DNA of 64,000 bases from SG8-30 sp963695155 (GTDB lineage Bacteria; Pseudomonadota; Gammaproteobacteria; Steroidobacterales; Steroidobacteraceae): assembly GCA_963695155.1 (NCBI GenBank), contig CAVOGD010000005.1, positions 1 through 64,000 on the forward strand, in the 5' to 3' direction. Below are positions 44,303 to 54,025 of the stretch, in pieces. The notes beneath the pieces are model-generated. The model had not been told where the DNA came from. It searched no databases and saw nothing but the letters and a program-made list of their open reading frames with translations. The translations under genes and the position numbers were made by a program. How positions within the stretch are numbered: position 1 is the stretch's first letter; the number at the start of each line of letters is the position of its first letter.

Positions 44303-45013
44303 TCAATCGCCGGTCAGCGCGTCGAGCACCAGCCGCACCATGTCGTCCACCCCGGTGGCGCGCTGCTCCGCCGTCATCTGCTCGTCGTGCAGCAGGTGAT
44401 CGCTGACCGTCATCACGGCCAGCGCCTCGACGCCCATCTCGGCCGCCAGTGCATACAGCGCCGCCGCCTCCATCTCGATGGCGAGGACGCCCATCCGCGC
44501 CAGCAGCTTCCGCAGCGCCGGGTCCGGGTGATAGAAGATGTCGCTGGAAAAGACGTTGCCGACGCGCACTTCACGCTGCCGCGCCTCGGCCTCGCGGGTC
44601 ACCTTGCGCAGCAGCGGCCAGCTCGCCGTCGCCGGCAGGTCGTAGTCCAGGAAGCGGATGCGGTTGACGCGCGAGTCGGTGCCGGCACCGAGCGCCACCA
44701 CGATGTCGCCGACGCCCAGCGATGCGCAGACGGCGCCGCAGGTCCCGACCCGCACCAGGCGCTTGACGCCGAAGTCGCGCACCAGTTCGGTGGCGTAGAT
44801 GAGCGTGGACGGGATGCCCATGCCGCCGCCCATCACCGACAGGCGCCGGCCGCGCCAGCTGCCCGTGTAGCCCAGCATGTTGCGTACGTTGTTGACCTCG
44901 ACCGAGCCCTCGAGCAGCGTCTCGGCGATGTGCCTGGCGCGCAGCGGGTCGCCCGGCAGCAGCACCGTGTCCGCGAAATCGCCCGGCTCGGCGTTGATGT
45001 GAGGTGAACTCAT
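44303..45013 (-). CDS. deoD: Purine-nucleoside phosphorylase
   Basis: A 236-residue hexameric-type phosphorylase. Start MSSPHINAEPGDFADTVLLP overlaps the deoB stop by ATGA. PGDPLRARHIAETLLEGSVE gives the phosphate-site loop, and MGGGMGIPSTLIYATELVRD the family signature. RVGTCGAV and VLAIEMEAAALYALAAEMGV bind ribose and phosphate; VMTVSDHLLHDEQMTAEQRA contains the catalytic Asp. Cleaves inosine, guanosine and adenosine (deoxy) nucleosides. Last gene of the nucleoside operon. Confidence 0.96.
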   Translation of the reverse strand: MSSPHINAEPGDFADTVLLPGDPLRARHIAETLLEGSVEVNNVRNMLGYTGSWRGRRLSVMGGGMGIPSTLIYATELVRDFGVKRLVRVGTCGAVCASLGVGDIVVALGAGTDSRVNRIRFLDYDLPATASWPLLRKVTREAEARQREVRVGNVFSSDIFYHPDPALRKLLARMGVLAIEMEAAALYALAAEMGVEALAVMTVSDHLLHDEQMTAEQRATGVDDMVRLVLDALTGD

Positions 45014-46290
45014 GCGTTGCTCCGTGTCGCCCGGCCGCCCGCGGGCTGCGGCAGGAAGGACGTGCCATGGACGAGCGGCGCGATGCCGAACCACTCGGCC
45101 AGCGACTGGCCGATGTCGGCGAAGGTCTCGCGCCGGCCTATCGAGCGCGGCGGCAGGGCCGGACCGGCGGCCAGCACCGGCACGAACTCGCGGGTGTGGT
45201 TCCAGCCCTCCCAGGTCGGGTCGTTGCCGTGGTCCGCGGTCAGCACCAGCAGGTCGTTCACGCCCAGCCGCCCGAGCAGCGTCTCGAGCATGCCGTCGAA
45301 CCGCTCCAGCTCGGCCGCGTAGCCGGGCACGTTGCGCCGGTGGCCGTATTCCTGGTCGAAGTCCACGAGGTTCGTGAACACCAGCGTGCGGTCGCCGGCC
45401 TGAAGCAGTGCGCGCTGCGAGGCTTCCATCAGCCCCGCCAGGCCGCTGGCCTTGACGCCATGCGAGATGCCGCGGCCGGCGAAGATGTCCGGCACCTTGC
45501 CCACGCCCACCACGGTGCCGCCTGCGGCGACGAGCCCGTCCAGCACCGTGCCGGCGGGCGGCGGCACCGAATAGTCGCGGCGATGCGCGGTGCGCCTGAA
45601 GTCCCCGGCCGACGTGCCCAGGAACGGCCGGGCGATGACGCGGCCGATGCGCAGTTCGTCCACCAGCAAGCGCGCGGCGGCGCATATCTCGTACAGGCGC
45701 TCGAGCCCGAAGGCCTCCTCGTGCGCGCAGATCTGCAGCACGGAATCGGCGGAGCAGTACACGATCGGCCGGCCGGTCCGCAGGTGTTCCTCGCCCAGTT
45801 CCTCGATGATCGTCGTGCCCGACGCATGCCGGTTGCCCAGGAACCCCGCCACGCCGGTACGGCGCGCGAGCTCGTCGAGCAGCGGTTGCGGCACCGAGTC
45901 GGTGAGGCGCGTGAAGTAGCCCCATTCATGCTCGACGGGCTGGCCCGCCATTTCCCAGTGTCCCGAGATCGTGTCCTTGCCCTTCGACAGCTCGGCCGAC
46001 CAGCCCCAGGTGCCGGTGGGCGCCTGCGGGGTCGCAAAACCGGCCGGCCGCGCGCCGCGCGCGCCCGCCGCCGCCTCGACCAGCCCCAGGCGCTGCAGCG
46101 TCGGGATGCGCAGCGGCCCGGAACGTCCCTGGTCCGCACGGCCGGCGGCGCAGGCCTCCGCGATGTGCCCGAACGTGTCGGCGCCCGCGTCGCCATAGCT
46201 GGCGGCGTCGGGCAACGCGCCGATGCCCAGGGAATCCACCACCAGCAGCAAGGCGCGGCGCGGTGCCCGGTTCGTTTGGGTGTCGCTCAT
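45010..46290 (-). CDS. deoB: Phosphopentomutase
   Basis: A 426-residue metalloenzyme interconverting (deoxy)ribose 1- and 5-phosphate. Motifs are ALLLVVDSLGIGALPDAASY and GDAGADTFGHIAEA (metal site 1), SKGKDTISGHWEMAG with the phospho-Thr region, and VLTADHGNDPTWEGWNHTRE (metal site 2). Length is complete. It follows deoA by 12 bases and overlaps deoD, so the three act together to recycle nucleoside sugar phosphate. Confidence 0.96.
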   Translation of the reverse strand: MSDTQTNRAPRRALLLVVDSLGIGALPDAASYGDAGADTFGHIAEACAAGRADQGRSGPLRIPTLQRLGLVEAAAGARGARPAGFATPQAPTGTWGWSAELSKGKDTISGHWEMAGQPVEHEWGYFTRLTDSVPQPLLDELARRTGVAGFLGNRHASGTTIIEELGEEHLRTGRPIVYCSADSVLQICAHEEAFGLERLYEICAAARLLVDELRIGRVIARPFLGTSAGDFRRTAHRRDYSVPPPAGTVLDGLVAAGGTVVGVGKVPDIFAGRGISHGVKASGLAGLMEASQRALLQAGDRTLVFTNLVDFDQEYGHRRNVPGYAAELERFDGMLETLLGRLGVNDLLVLTADHGNDPTWEGWNHTREFVPVLAAGPALPPRSIGRRETFADIGQSLAEWFGIAPLVHGTSFLPQPAGGRATRSNA

Positions 46291-46302
46291 GCGCCTGTAT
46301 TA

Positions 46303-47646
<1,344 letters not shown>

Positions 47647-47791
47647 GATGCGGCGGGCCGGCCCGCCAGCCACCCATGCGTGCGTCGCGGAAATAGCGGC
47701 AGGTCGAGAATCACGGTTGGCTCCATGGGGATCCGGCCCACGATACGGCAGGCCCGCGCCACGTCAAGGACCCACGGCCGTACGCGCGCGC

Positions 47792-48244
47792 TCAACCCGC
47801 CGACAGCTTGAAGGCGCAGGGCAGGAGCTCGCCGATGCTCATGCTGCGCAGCCCGGCACCGTGCCAGGCAAAGTGCACGATCGCGTCCTCGCCGGCCGCG
47901 TGCTCGAAGATGCGCTGCCGGCAACCGCCGCAGGGCGAAATCGCGGCCGCCTGGCCCGCCTTGCCCGCCGCCCAGACCGCGACCTCGGCAATTCGGAATG
48001 CGGGGCCTTCGGCCAGCACGCCGGCGGCGATGGCCCCCGCCTCGGCGCAGCTGCCCAGCGGGTAGGCCGCATTCTCCACGTTGCAACCTGCGTACACGCT
48101 GCCCGACGTCGCCAGCACCGCGGCACCCACGTGCAGCCCTGAATACGCGGCATGCGCCTGTGGGGCGGCGGCCTCCGCCGCGGCCAGCAGCGCTTTGCGC
48201 GTGGCCGCCCGGCCGGGCACCAGTGGGAGACGATGGTCGGTCAT
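47792..48244 (-). CDS. cdd: Cytidine deaminase
   Basis: A 150-residue zinc deaminase. Start MTDHRLPLVPGRAATRKALL. The active site is AGCNVENAAYPLGSCAEAGA (CAEAGA for the zinc ligand and catalytic Glu) and ISPCGGCRQRIFEHA (PCxxC zinc ligands). It converts cytidine to uridine, feeding thymidine/uridine phosphorolysis by the next genes. Length and motifs match the small homotetrameric class. First gene of the operon, divergent from the NfnA-like gene. Confidence 0.95.
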   Translation of the reverse strand: MTDHRLPLVPGRAATRKALLAAAEAAAPQAHAAYSGLHVGAAVLATSGSVYAGCNVENAAYPLGSCAEAGAIAAGVLAEGPAFRIAEVAVWAAGKAGQAAAISPCGGCRQRIFEHAAGEDAIVHFAWHGAGLRSMSIGELLPCAFKLSAG

Positions 48245-48589
48245 GAGTGGGCGTTTCCGCGATCCCGGCACCGGCGCCGGGCGCACACTTTGCCTCCTGC
48301 CGATGGCAATGGCCACTGGGTGGGCCACAGGGATCGCTCAATGCGGACATCCTGGACCGGCGCATGGACCAAAGATGTGCCAAAATAAGTCGTTACATCA
48401 AGGGGTTGTGGTACGTCCGGCGCGGCGCCGATCCTGCCGTCCGACCGCTCGCCACGGACCCGGGATCGAGGCAGCGCCAGGCAGCGCGGAGGTCTTGCGG
48501 TAATTCGCATTGCGCCGGCGGCGATGAACGGTAAATTGGGCGCCCCCCGGCCGGACCGGGGCGGGTGTCGTTTGCGAGAGAGGGGCAGC
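48245..48589. other. Divergent intergenic region (cdd / NfnA-like gene)
   Basis: 345 bases between two divergent operons. An AT-richer patch (CCAAAATAAGTCGTTACATC, about 48379-48398) stands out and may hold promoter elements for either side. No repressor palindrome or riboswitch was recognised. Confidence 0.45.
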
Positions 48590-49483
48590 ATGAGCAGCAA
48601 ACAGACTGGGGCCGGCTTCGAGATCGTCGCGCGCGAGGACTTCTCGGATGTCACGTACCTGCTGGAGGTGCACCATCCCGCGATGGCGCGCGCCGCGAAG
48701 CCAGGTCAGTTCGTGATCGTGATGTGTCACGAGAACGGCGAGCGCATCCCGCTCACCATCGCCGACTACGATCGCGCCAGGGGCACCATCACGCTGGTCA
48801 TCCAGGCGGTCGGCAAGTCCACCCGCGAGATGCAGCAGGACTGCCAGGTCGGCACGAAGCTGTTCGCACTGGTCGGGCCGATGGGCATCCCGAGCCACAT
48901 CGGCAAGCCGAAGAAGGTGCTGTGTGTCGGCGGCGGCCTGGGCGTCGCGCCGGTGTTTCCGCAGGCCCGCGCCTTCAAGGAAGCCGGCGCCTACGTCATC
49001 GGCGTGGTCGGGTTCCGCAACAAGGACCTGGTCTTCTGGGAAGACAAGTTCCGCGCCTGCTGCGACGAGCTGATCGTCTGCACCGATGACGGATCGGCGG
49101 GCGTCAAGGGCATGGTGACGGAAGGCATCCGGCTGGCCGTCGAGCGTCACGCCGACATAGACGAGTGCCTCGCCATCGGCCCGCCGATCATGATGAAGGG
49201 CTGCGCCGAGGCGACCCGCCCGCACGGCATCAAGACGATGGTCAGCCTCAATCCCATCATGGTGGACGGCACCGGCATGTGCGGCGGCTGTCGCGTGAAG
49301 ATCGGCGAGAGCATCAAGTTCGCCTGCGTGGACGGTCCCGATTTCGACGGCCATACGGTGGACTTCGACGACCTGATGGCGCGGCTCAGCCGCTACCAGG
49401 CGACCGAGCGCGACGCCTACCAGCGCTGGCAGGACAGCTGCCGCCTGCGCAGCCAGGCCGACGGCAAGGCCGCCCGCGCCTGA
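48590..49483 (+). CDS. NfnA/sulfide-dehydrogenase-alpha-like FAD/NAD-binding reductase subunit
   Basis: A 297-residue protein. Start MSSKQTGAGFEIVAREDFSD has GAGAGGGG upstream. The FAD-binding part has AKPGQFVIVMCHENGERIPL, the NAD(P) part KVLCVGGGLGVAPVFPQARA, and IDECLAIGPPIMMKGCAEAT. Near the end MCGGCRVKIGESIKFACVDG holds the [2Fe-2S] Cys set (CxxC and a third Cys; the fourth is upstream). The family is that of dihydroorotate dehydrogenase electron-transfer subunits and NfnA. It pairs with the next gene (NfnB-like) to move electrons between NAD(P)H and ferredoxin. First gene of a five-gene operon. Confidence 0.9.
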   Translation: MSSKQTGAGFEIVAREDFSDVTYLLEVHHPAMARAAKPGQFVIVMCHENGERIPLTIADYDRARGTITLVIQAVGKSTREMQQDCQVGTKLFALVGPMGIPSHIGKPKKVLCVGGGLGVAPVFPQARAFKEAGAYVIGVVGFRNKDLVFWEDKFRACCDELIVCTDDGSAGVKGMVTEGIRLAVERHADIDECLAIGPPIMMKGCAEATRPHGIKTMVSLNPIMVDGTGMCGGCRVKIGESIKFACVDGPDFDGHTVDFDDLMARLSRYQATERDAYQRWQDSCRLRSQADGKAARA

Positions 49484-49524
49484 TTCCGCACCCGACGGCA
49501 TCCTGAACACCAGGCGGTAACCCG

Positions 49525-51075
49525 ATGGCAGTCAAGAAGCGGACGATCCGCACCATTCCCCAGGAGCGGACCCCCGCGCGCGAGCAGGATCCCGCCGAGC
49601 GGGCCAGGAATTTCCGCGAGGTCAACTGCGGCTACACGCCGGAGGACGCGCTGCGCGAGGCCGAGCGCTGCCTGTACTGCCCCGAGCAGCCCTGCGTGGC
49701 CGGCTGCCCGGTCAACATCGACATTCCGGGGTTCATCCAGAGGATCAGCGAGCAGAACTACCGCGGCGCCTACGACGTCATCACCGACACCAACCTGCTG
49801 CCGGCGATCTGCGGGCGCGTCTGCCCGCAGGAGACGCAGTGCGAGAAGGTGTGCACCGTCGGCGAGGGCAAGCTGGAGCCGGTCGCGATCGGGCGCCTCG
49901 AGCGCTGGGTCGGCGACATGGCCATCGCCGAGAACTGGACCAACATTCCCTACATCGAGCCGAACGGCCTGCGCGTCGGCATCGTCGGTTCCGGGCCGGC
50001 GGGCATGGCCTGCGCAGCCGACATGGCCAAGGCCGGCTGCGACGTCACGGTGTTCGAGGCCTTCCACGAACCCGGCGGCGTGCTGAAGTACGGCATCCCC
50101 GACTTCCGGCTGCCCAACGAGGTGATCGACGCCGAGATCGACAAGCTGGTCAGGCTCGGCATCCGCTTCGAGTGCAACACGCTGGTGGGCCGGCTGTTCA
50201 CCATCGAGCAGATGCTGCAGGACATGGGCTTCCATGCCGTGTTCATCGGTACCGGCGCCGGCTACCCCAGCTTCATGGGCATCCCGGGCGAGTCGCTGAA
50301 CGGCGTGCTGTCCGCCAACGAGCTGCTGACCCGCTGCAACCTGATGCGCGGCCGCGACTTCCCGAACTTCGACACGCCGATCCAGCCGGGCAAGCGGGTC
50401 GCCGTGATCGGCGCGGGCAACACGGCAATGGACGCGATGCGCGTCAGCCTGCGGCTCGGCGCCGAGAAGGTGTACTGCATCTACCGGCGCACCCTCGACG
50501 AGGCGCCGGCGCGCGTCGAGGAGATCCACCATGCCGAGGAGGAAGGCGTCGAGTTCCACTGGCTGACCAGCCCGGTCGAGCTCCTCGACGACGGCAACAA
50601 GGGCGTGCGCGGCATGCGCTGCATCAGGATGGAGCTCGGCGCGCCGGACGACTCGGGGCGCCGCCGGCCGGTGCCGGTCGAGGGCAGCGAGTTCGAGTTC
50701 GAGGCCGACATGATCGTCTATGCGATCGGCACCAACGCCAACCCGATCATCGGCCAGACCTCGGGGCTGAAGCTGAACAAGCGGGGCTACATCGCGGCCG
50801 ACGAGAACCTCGCGACCTCCATCGCGGGGGTGTACGCGGGCGGCGACATCGTGACCGGCGCCGCAACCGTCATCGAGGCCATGGGCGCCGGCCGCAGGGC
50901 GGCGCGCGCGATGAAGGACTGGCTCGGGCTGCGCGACACCGAGGTCGTCTACCGCGACCCGCCGGAAGGCCCGGTTGACCGGCCGTTCGGCTTCGATCCG
51001 TCGGAGCACGACTTCGCACTGGTGAGGATCCCGGCGCCAGCCGCCGCACAGCAGACCGGGGGCACGCCGGCCTGA
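49525..51075 (+). CDS. NfnB/glutamate-synthase-small-subunit-like oxidoreductase
   Basis: A 516-residue protein. The N-terminal Fe-S domain has AERCLYCPEQPCVAGCPVNI and AICGRVCPQETQCEKVC (two [4Fe-4S] Cys sets). FAD and NAD(P) domains follow: RVGIVGSGPAGMACAADMAK, then EAFHEPGGVLKYGIPDFRLP and VAVIGAGNTAMDAMRVSLRL. The C-terminus has GVYAGGDIVTGAATVIEAMG. This fits GltD/NfnB/sulfide dehydrogenase beta. Not a true glutamate synthase because no large subunit is near. It should carry electrons between NAD(P)H and a ferredoxin together with the NfnA-like subunit. Confidence 0.92.
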   Translation: MAVKKRTIRTIPQERTPAREQDPAERARNFREVNCGYTPEDALREAERCLYCPEQPCVAGCPVNIDIPGFIQRISEQNYRGAYDVITDTNLLPAICGRVCPQETQCEKVCTVGEGKLEPVAIGRLERWVGDMAIAENWTNIPYIEPNGLRVGIVGSGPAGMACAADMAKAGCDVTVFEAFHEPGGVLKYGIPDFRLPNEVIDAEIDKLVRLGIRFECNTLVGRLFTIEQMLQDMGFHAVFIGTGAGYPSFMGIPGESLNGVLSANELLTRCNLMRGRDFPNFDTPIQPGKRVAVIGAGNTAMDAMRVSLRLGAEKVYCIYRRTLDEAPARVEEIHHAEEEGVEFHWLTSPVELLDDGNKGVRGMRCIRMELGAPDDSGRRRPVPVEGSEFEFEADMIVYAIGTNANPIIGQTSGLKLNKRGYIAADENLATSIAGVYAGGDIVTGAATVIEAMGAGRRAARAMKDWLGLRDTEVVYRDPPEGPVDRPFGFDPSEHDFALVRIPAPAAAQQTGGTPA

Positions 51076-51095
51076 GGCCGCGCGGCAAGGACATC

Positions 51096-53024
51096 ATGAC
51101 CACCAAGCAAGCGACCAGGCCCACGAAGAAGCCAGCTGCCCCGGCGGCAGCCGCGCCCGCCACCAGGCAGGCGATCGTGCTCAACGAGCATGTCGTCGAG
51201 ATCATCAGCGATTCCGGCGAGGGCGCGCAGCGCTGCGGCCAGTCGTTCGGCTCGATCGCCGCACGCATGGGCAACGGCGTGTGGACCGTCGAGATCATCC
51301 CTGCGGAGATCCAGCCGCCCGCGCGCAGCGTGGCCGGCGCCAGCGGCAACCGCATCCGGCTCGGCACCGGCGCGGTCACCAACGGCGGCGACGAGGCCGA
51401 CCTGGTGATCGCCTTCAACGAGCAGGTGCTGCTGGGGCGCGTGCGCGACGGCGAGCTCAAGCCGGGCTGCCTGATCCTGCTGGAGGGCATGTGGCGCGAG
51501 CACCGCGACGCCGGGATCCGCGCCATGTTCACCGGAACGGTGGACCAGCTGATCGCCGACGGCTACCGGGTCGTCGAGGTGCCGATGGAAAAGCAGTGCC
51601 TGCAGATCGTCACCGATGCCAGGCGCGGCAAGAACATGTTCGCGCTCGGCATGCTGTGCAGCATCTACAGCCTCGACACGGACCTCGGCCGCTCGCAGAT
51701 CGCGTACACGTTCCGCAAGAAGGGCGCCAAGGTCATCAAGCCCAACCAGGACCTGTTCGACGCCGGTTACGCGTGGGCCGAGGCCAACCTCGACCTCAAG
51801 TTCAGCATTCCGGCGAGCCAGGTGTCCGAGCCGCAGATCGTGGTCAACGGCAACACCGCGCTGGCGCTCGGCGTGCTCGCATCGGGCATGGAAATCTGCG
51901 CGATGTACCCGATCACGCCCGCCACGTCCGTGTCCCACTACCTGAGCGACGTGTTCGAGAAGGTGGGCGGCATCGTGCACCAGGCCGAGGACGAGATCGC
52001 CGCGGCCACCTTCGCGATCGGCGCCTCGTACGCGGGCAACGTCGCGGTCACGGTGACCTCCGGGCCCGGCTATTCGCTCAAGCAGGAGGCGATCGGCCTG
52101 GCGGTGATGGCCGAGATCCCGCTGGTCGTCATCAACGTGCAGCGCGGCGGCCCCAGCACCGGCCAGCCGACCAAGGCCGAGCAGGGCGACCTGCTGACCA
52201 CGGTGTACGGCAGCCACGGCGACGCGCCCAAGGTCGTGATGGCGGCTTCCAGCATCGAGGACTGCTTCTACTCGGTCATCACGGCGCGCAAGATCGCCGA
52301 GACCTTCAACATGGTCGTGGTCGTGCTGTCCGACGCGGCGCTCGCCACCGCGCAGACGCTGTTCCCGCGGCCGCAGTTCAGCGAAGCCTGGCTCGCACCG
52401 CCGCTCGACCAGAGCCCCGTCCCGGCGGGCGCCAAGCCCTACGACTGGGACGAGCACACCGGTCTGTTCCGCCGCTTCGTGCCGGGCCAGGCCGGCGGCA
52501 TGCACACGCTGACCGGGCTGGCGCACGACCGCGCCAGCAAGGTCGCCTACGACCCGGTCAACAACGAGGAAGGCCTGCGCCGCCGCAGCCTGAAGCTGGC
52601 GGCGCTGCAGAAGACGCTGACCACGCCGGCGGTCTTCGGCGACGAGGACGGCGACCTGCTGATCGTCGGCTGGGGCAGCACCAAGGGCGCGATCGAGGAA
52701 GCGGTCACGCGGCTGCGCGCCGAGGGCCACAAGGTGTCCTCGCTGCACCTCACGTTCATCCAGCCGATGCCGAGCGGAATCCGCCAGATCCTCAAGCGGT
52801 TCGACCGCGTGATGACGGTGGAGAACAACTGGTCGGATACGACGCAGGACCAGATCATCGACGAGGACAACCGGCGCTACTCCGCGCTCGCCCTGATGCT
52901 GCGCGGCAGGTTCCTCGCGGACGTCGACTGCTGGACCGAATCACGCGGCCGGCCGCTCACGCCCGGCGCCATCTGCCGCGCGGTCCGTCCGCGCCTGGCC
53001 GGCCAGAAGGGGAAAGCGGCATGA
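51096..53024 (+). CDS. korA: 2-oxoacid:acceptor oxidoreductase, alpha subunit (gamma-alpha fusion)
   Basis: A 642-residue subunit. Residues about 25-215 are the gamma-type domain (EIISDSGEGAQRCGQSFGSI; GAVTNGGDEADLVIAFNEQV). The alpha domain follows: GMEICAMYPITPATSVSHYL, VHQAEDEIAAATFAIGASYA, VTSGPGYSLKQEAIGLAVMA and VINVQRGGPSTGQPTKAEQG. Members oxidise 2-oxoglutarate or a related 2-oxoacid to acyl-CoA with reduction of ferredoxin. The N-terminus starts with a Lys/Pro/Ala-rich tail. Substrate cannot be read from the sequence; korA is given in the wide sense. Confidence 0.88.
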   Translation: MTTKQATRPTKKPAAPAAAAPATRQAIVLNEHVVEIISDSGEGAQRCGQSFGSIAARMGNGVWTVEIIPAEIQPPARSVAGASGNRIRLGTGAVTNGGDEADLVIAFNEQVLLGRVRDGELKPGCLILLEGMWREHRDAGIRAMFTGTVDQLIADGYRVVEVPMEKQCLQIVTDARRGKNMFALGMLCSIYSLDTDLGRSQIAYTFRKKGAKVIKPNQDLFDAGYAWAEANLDLKFSIPASQVSEPQIVVNGNTALALGVLASGMEICAMYPITPATSVSHYLSDVFEKVGGIVHQAEDEIAAATFAIGASYAGNVAVTVTSGPGYSLKQEAIGLAVMAEIPLVVINVQRGGPSTGQPTKAEQGDLLTTVYGSHGDAPKVVMAASSIEDCFYSVITARKIAETFNMVVVVLSDAALATAQTLFPRPQFSEAWLAPPLDQSPVPAGAKPYDWDEHTGLFRRFVPGQAGGMHTLTGLAHDRASKVAYDPVNNEEGLRRRSLKLAALQKTLTTPAVFGDEDGDLLIVGWGSTKGAIEEAVTRLRAEGHKVSSLHLTFIQPMPSGIRQILKRFDRVMTVENNWSDTTQDQIIDEDNRRYSALALMLRGRFLADVDCWTESRGRPLTPGAICRAVRPRLAGQKGKAA

Positions 53025-54025
53025 AGACCACGGGCGCCAAGACCAGCGATTGCCTCGTCAAGCTGTACGAGGAGCGCCGCCAGCTGGAGGACTACCAGGG
53101 CGGCGTGCCGCGCTGGTGCAGCGGCTGCGGCGACAGCGCCATCCTGACCGCGGTGCAGCGGCTGTGCCGCGACGAGGGGCTGCGCCCCGAGAAGAGCGTG
53201 TTCGTGTCGGGCATCGGCTGCTCGAGCCGCCTGCCGCACTACATGAAGACCTACGGTTTCCACGGCATCCACGGCCGCGCGCTGCCGATCGCGCAGGGCG
53301 TCAAGATGGCGCGCCCGGACCTGCACGTGTTCGTGAGCACCGGCGACGGCGACAACTGCAGCATCGGCGCCGCGCACTGGATCCACGCGATCCGCTACAA
53401 CATGAACATGACCATGATGCTGCACGACAACCACATCTACGGGCTCACCAAGAAGCAGGCGTCGCCGACCTCGCCGATCGGCCTGAAGAGCAACACGACC
53501 CCGCGCGGCGCCTACCTGGACGCGCTCAACCCGCTGACGGTGACGCTGGGGATACAGAACGTCTCGTTCGTCGCGCAGGCGGTGGACTGGATCCCGGAAC
53601 TGCTGTCCGACATCATCTCGCGGGCGTTTCGCCACAAGGGCTTCTCGTTCGTGCGCATCATCCAGCGCTGTCCGGAGTTCCTGCCCAAGATGTTCGACGC
53701 CTGGCTGCAGGACACGCAGCGCACGCTGCTGGTCACGCACGAGAACGGCATCAGGCCGAGCGCGGCGATCGGCCAGTTGTACCGCAACCAGATCCAGCAC
53801 GACCCGTCGGACATCGACCGGGCGCGCGAGATCGCCTCGGGACTCGACCCGATCCCGGTGGGCATCCTGTACCACAACCCCGCCGTGCCCTGTTACGAGG
53901 ACATTCGCAACGCCGGGCAGCTGCGCACGCCCGAGATGATCAAGGCCGGGCTCGAGTCCGAATTCGACAAGTTCACCGTCTGGCCGGAAGGCCACCCGCA
54001 GGCGCAGGTCTCTCCAGCATCATGA
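53021..54025 (+). CDS. korB: 2-oxoacid:acceptor oxidoreductase, beta subunit (TPP-binding)
   Basis: A 334-residue subunit. ATG overlaps the korA stop (ATGA). GGVPRWCSGCGDSAILTAVQ begins the protein; the TPP/Mg motif is VFVSTGDGDNCSIGAAHWIH, and NMNMTMMLHDNHIYGLTKKQ follows, with SPTSPIG. SGIGCSSRLPHYM is another beta-subunit mark. A further Cys pair for the [4Fe-4S] cluster is in CSGCGD and C near position 70. It forms the catalytic core with KorA; the electron acceptor is probably the ferredoxin domain of the next gene. Confidence 0.92.
   Translation: MKTTGAKTSDCLVKLYEERRQLEDYQGGVPRWCSGCGDSAILTAVQRLCRDEGLRPEKSVFVSGIGCSSRLPHYMKTYGFHGIHGRALPIAQGVKMARPDLHVFVSTGDGDNCSIGAAHWIHAIRYNMNMTMMLHDNHIYGLTKKQASPTSPIGLKSNTTPRGAYLDALNPLTVTLGIQNVSFVAQAVDWIPELLSDIISRAFRHKGFSFVRIIQRCPEFLPKMFDAWLQDTQRTLLVTHENGIRPSAAIGQLYRNQIQHDPSDIDRAREIASGLDPIPVGILYHNPAVPCYEDIRNAGQLRTPEMIKAGLESEFDKFTVWPEGHPQAQVSPAS

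Noticed and set aside
49417..51009. A 530-residue minus-strand open frame over the NfnB-like gene
   Set aside because: Low-complexity Arg/Ala/Asp/Val/His composition and no motif; shadow of the real gene.
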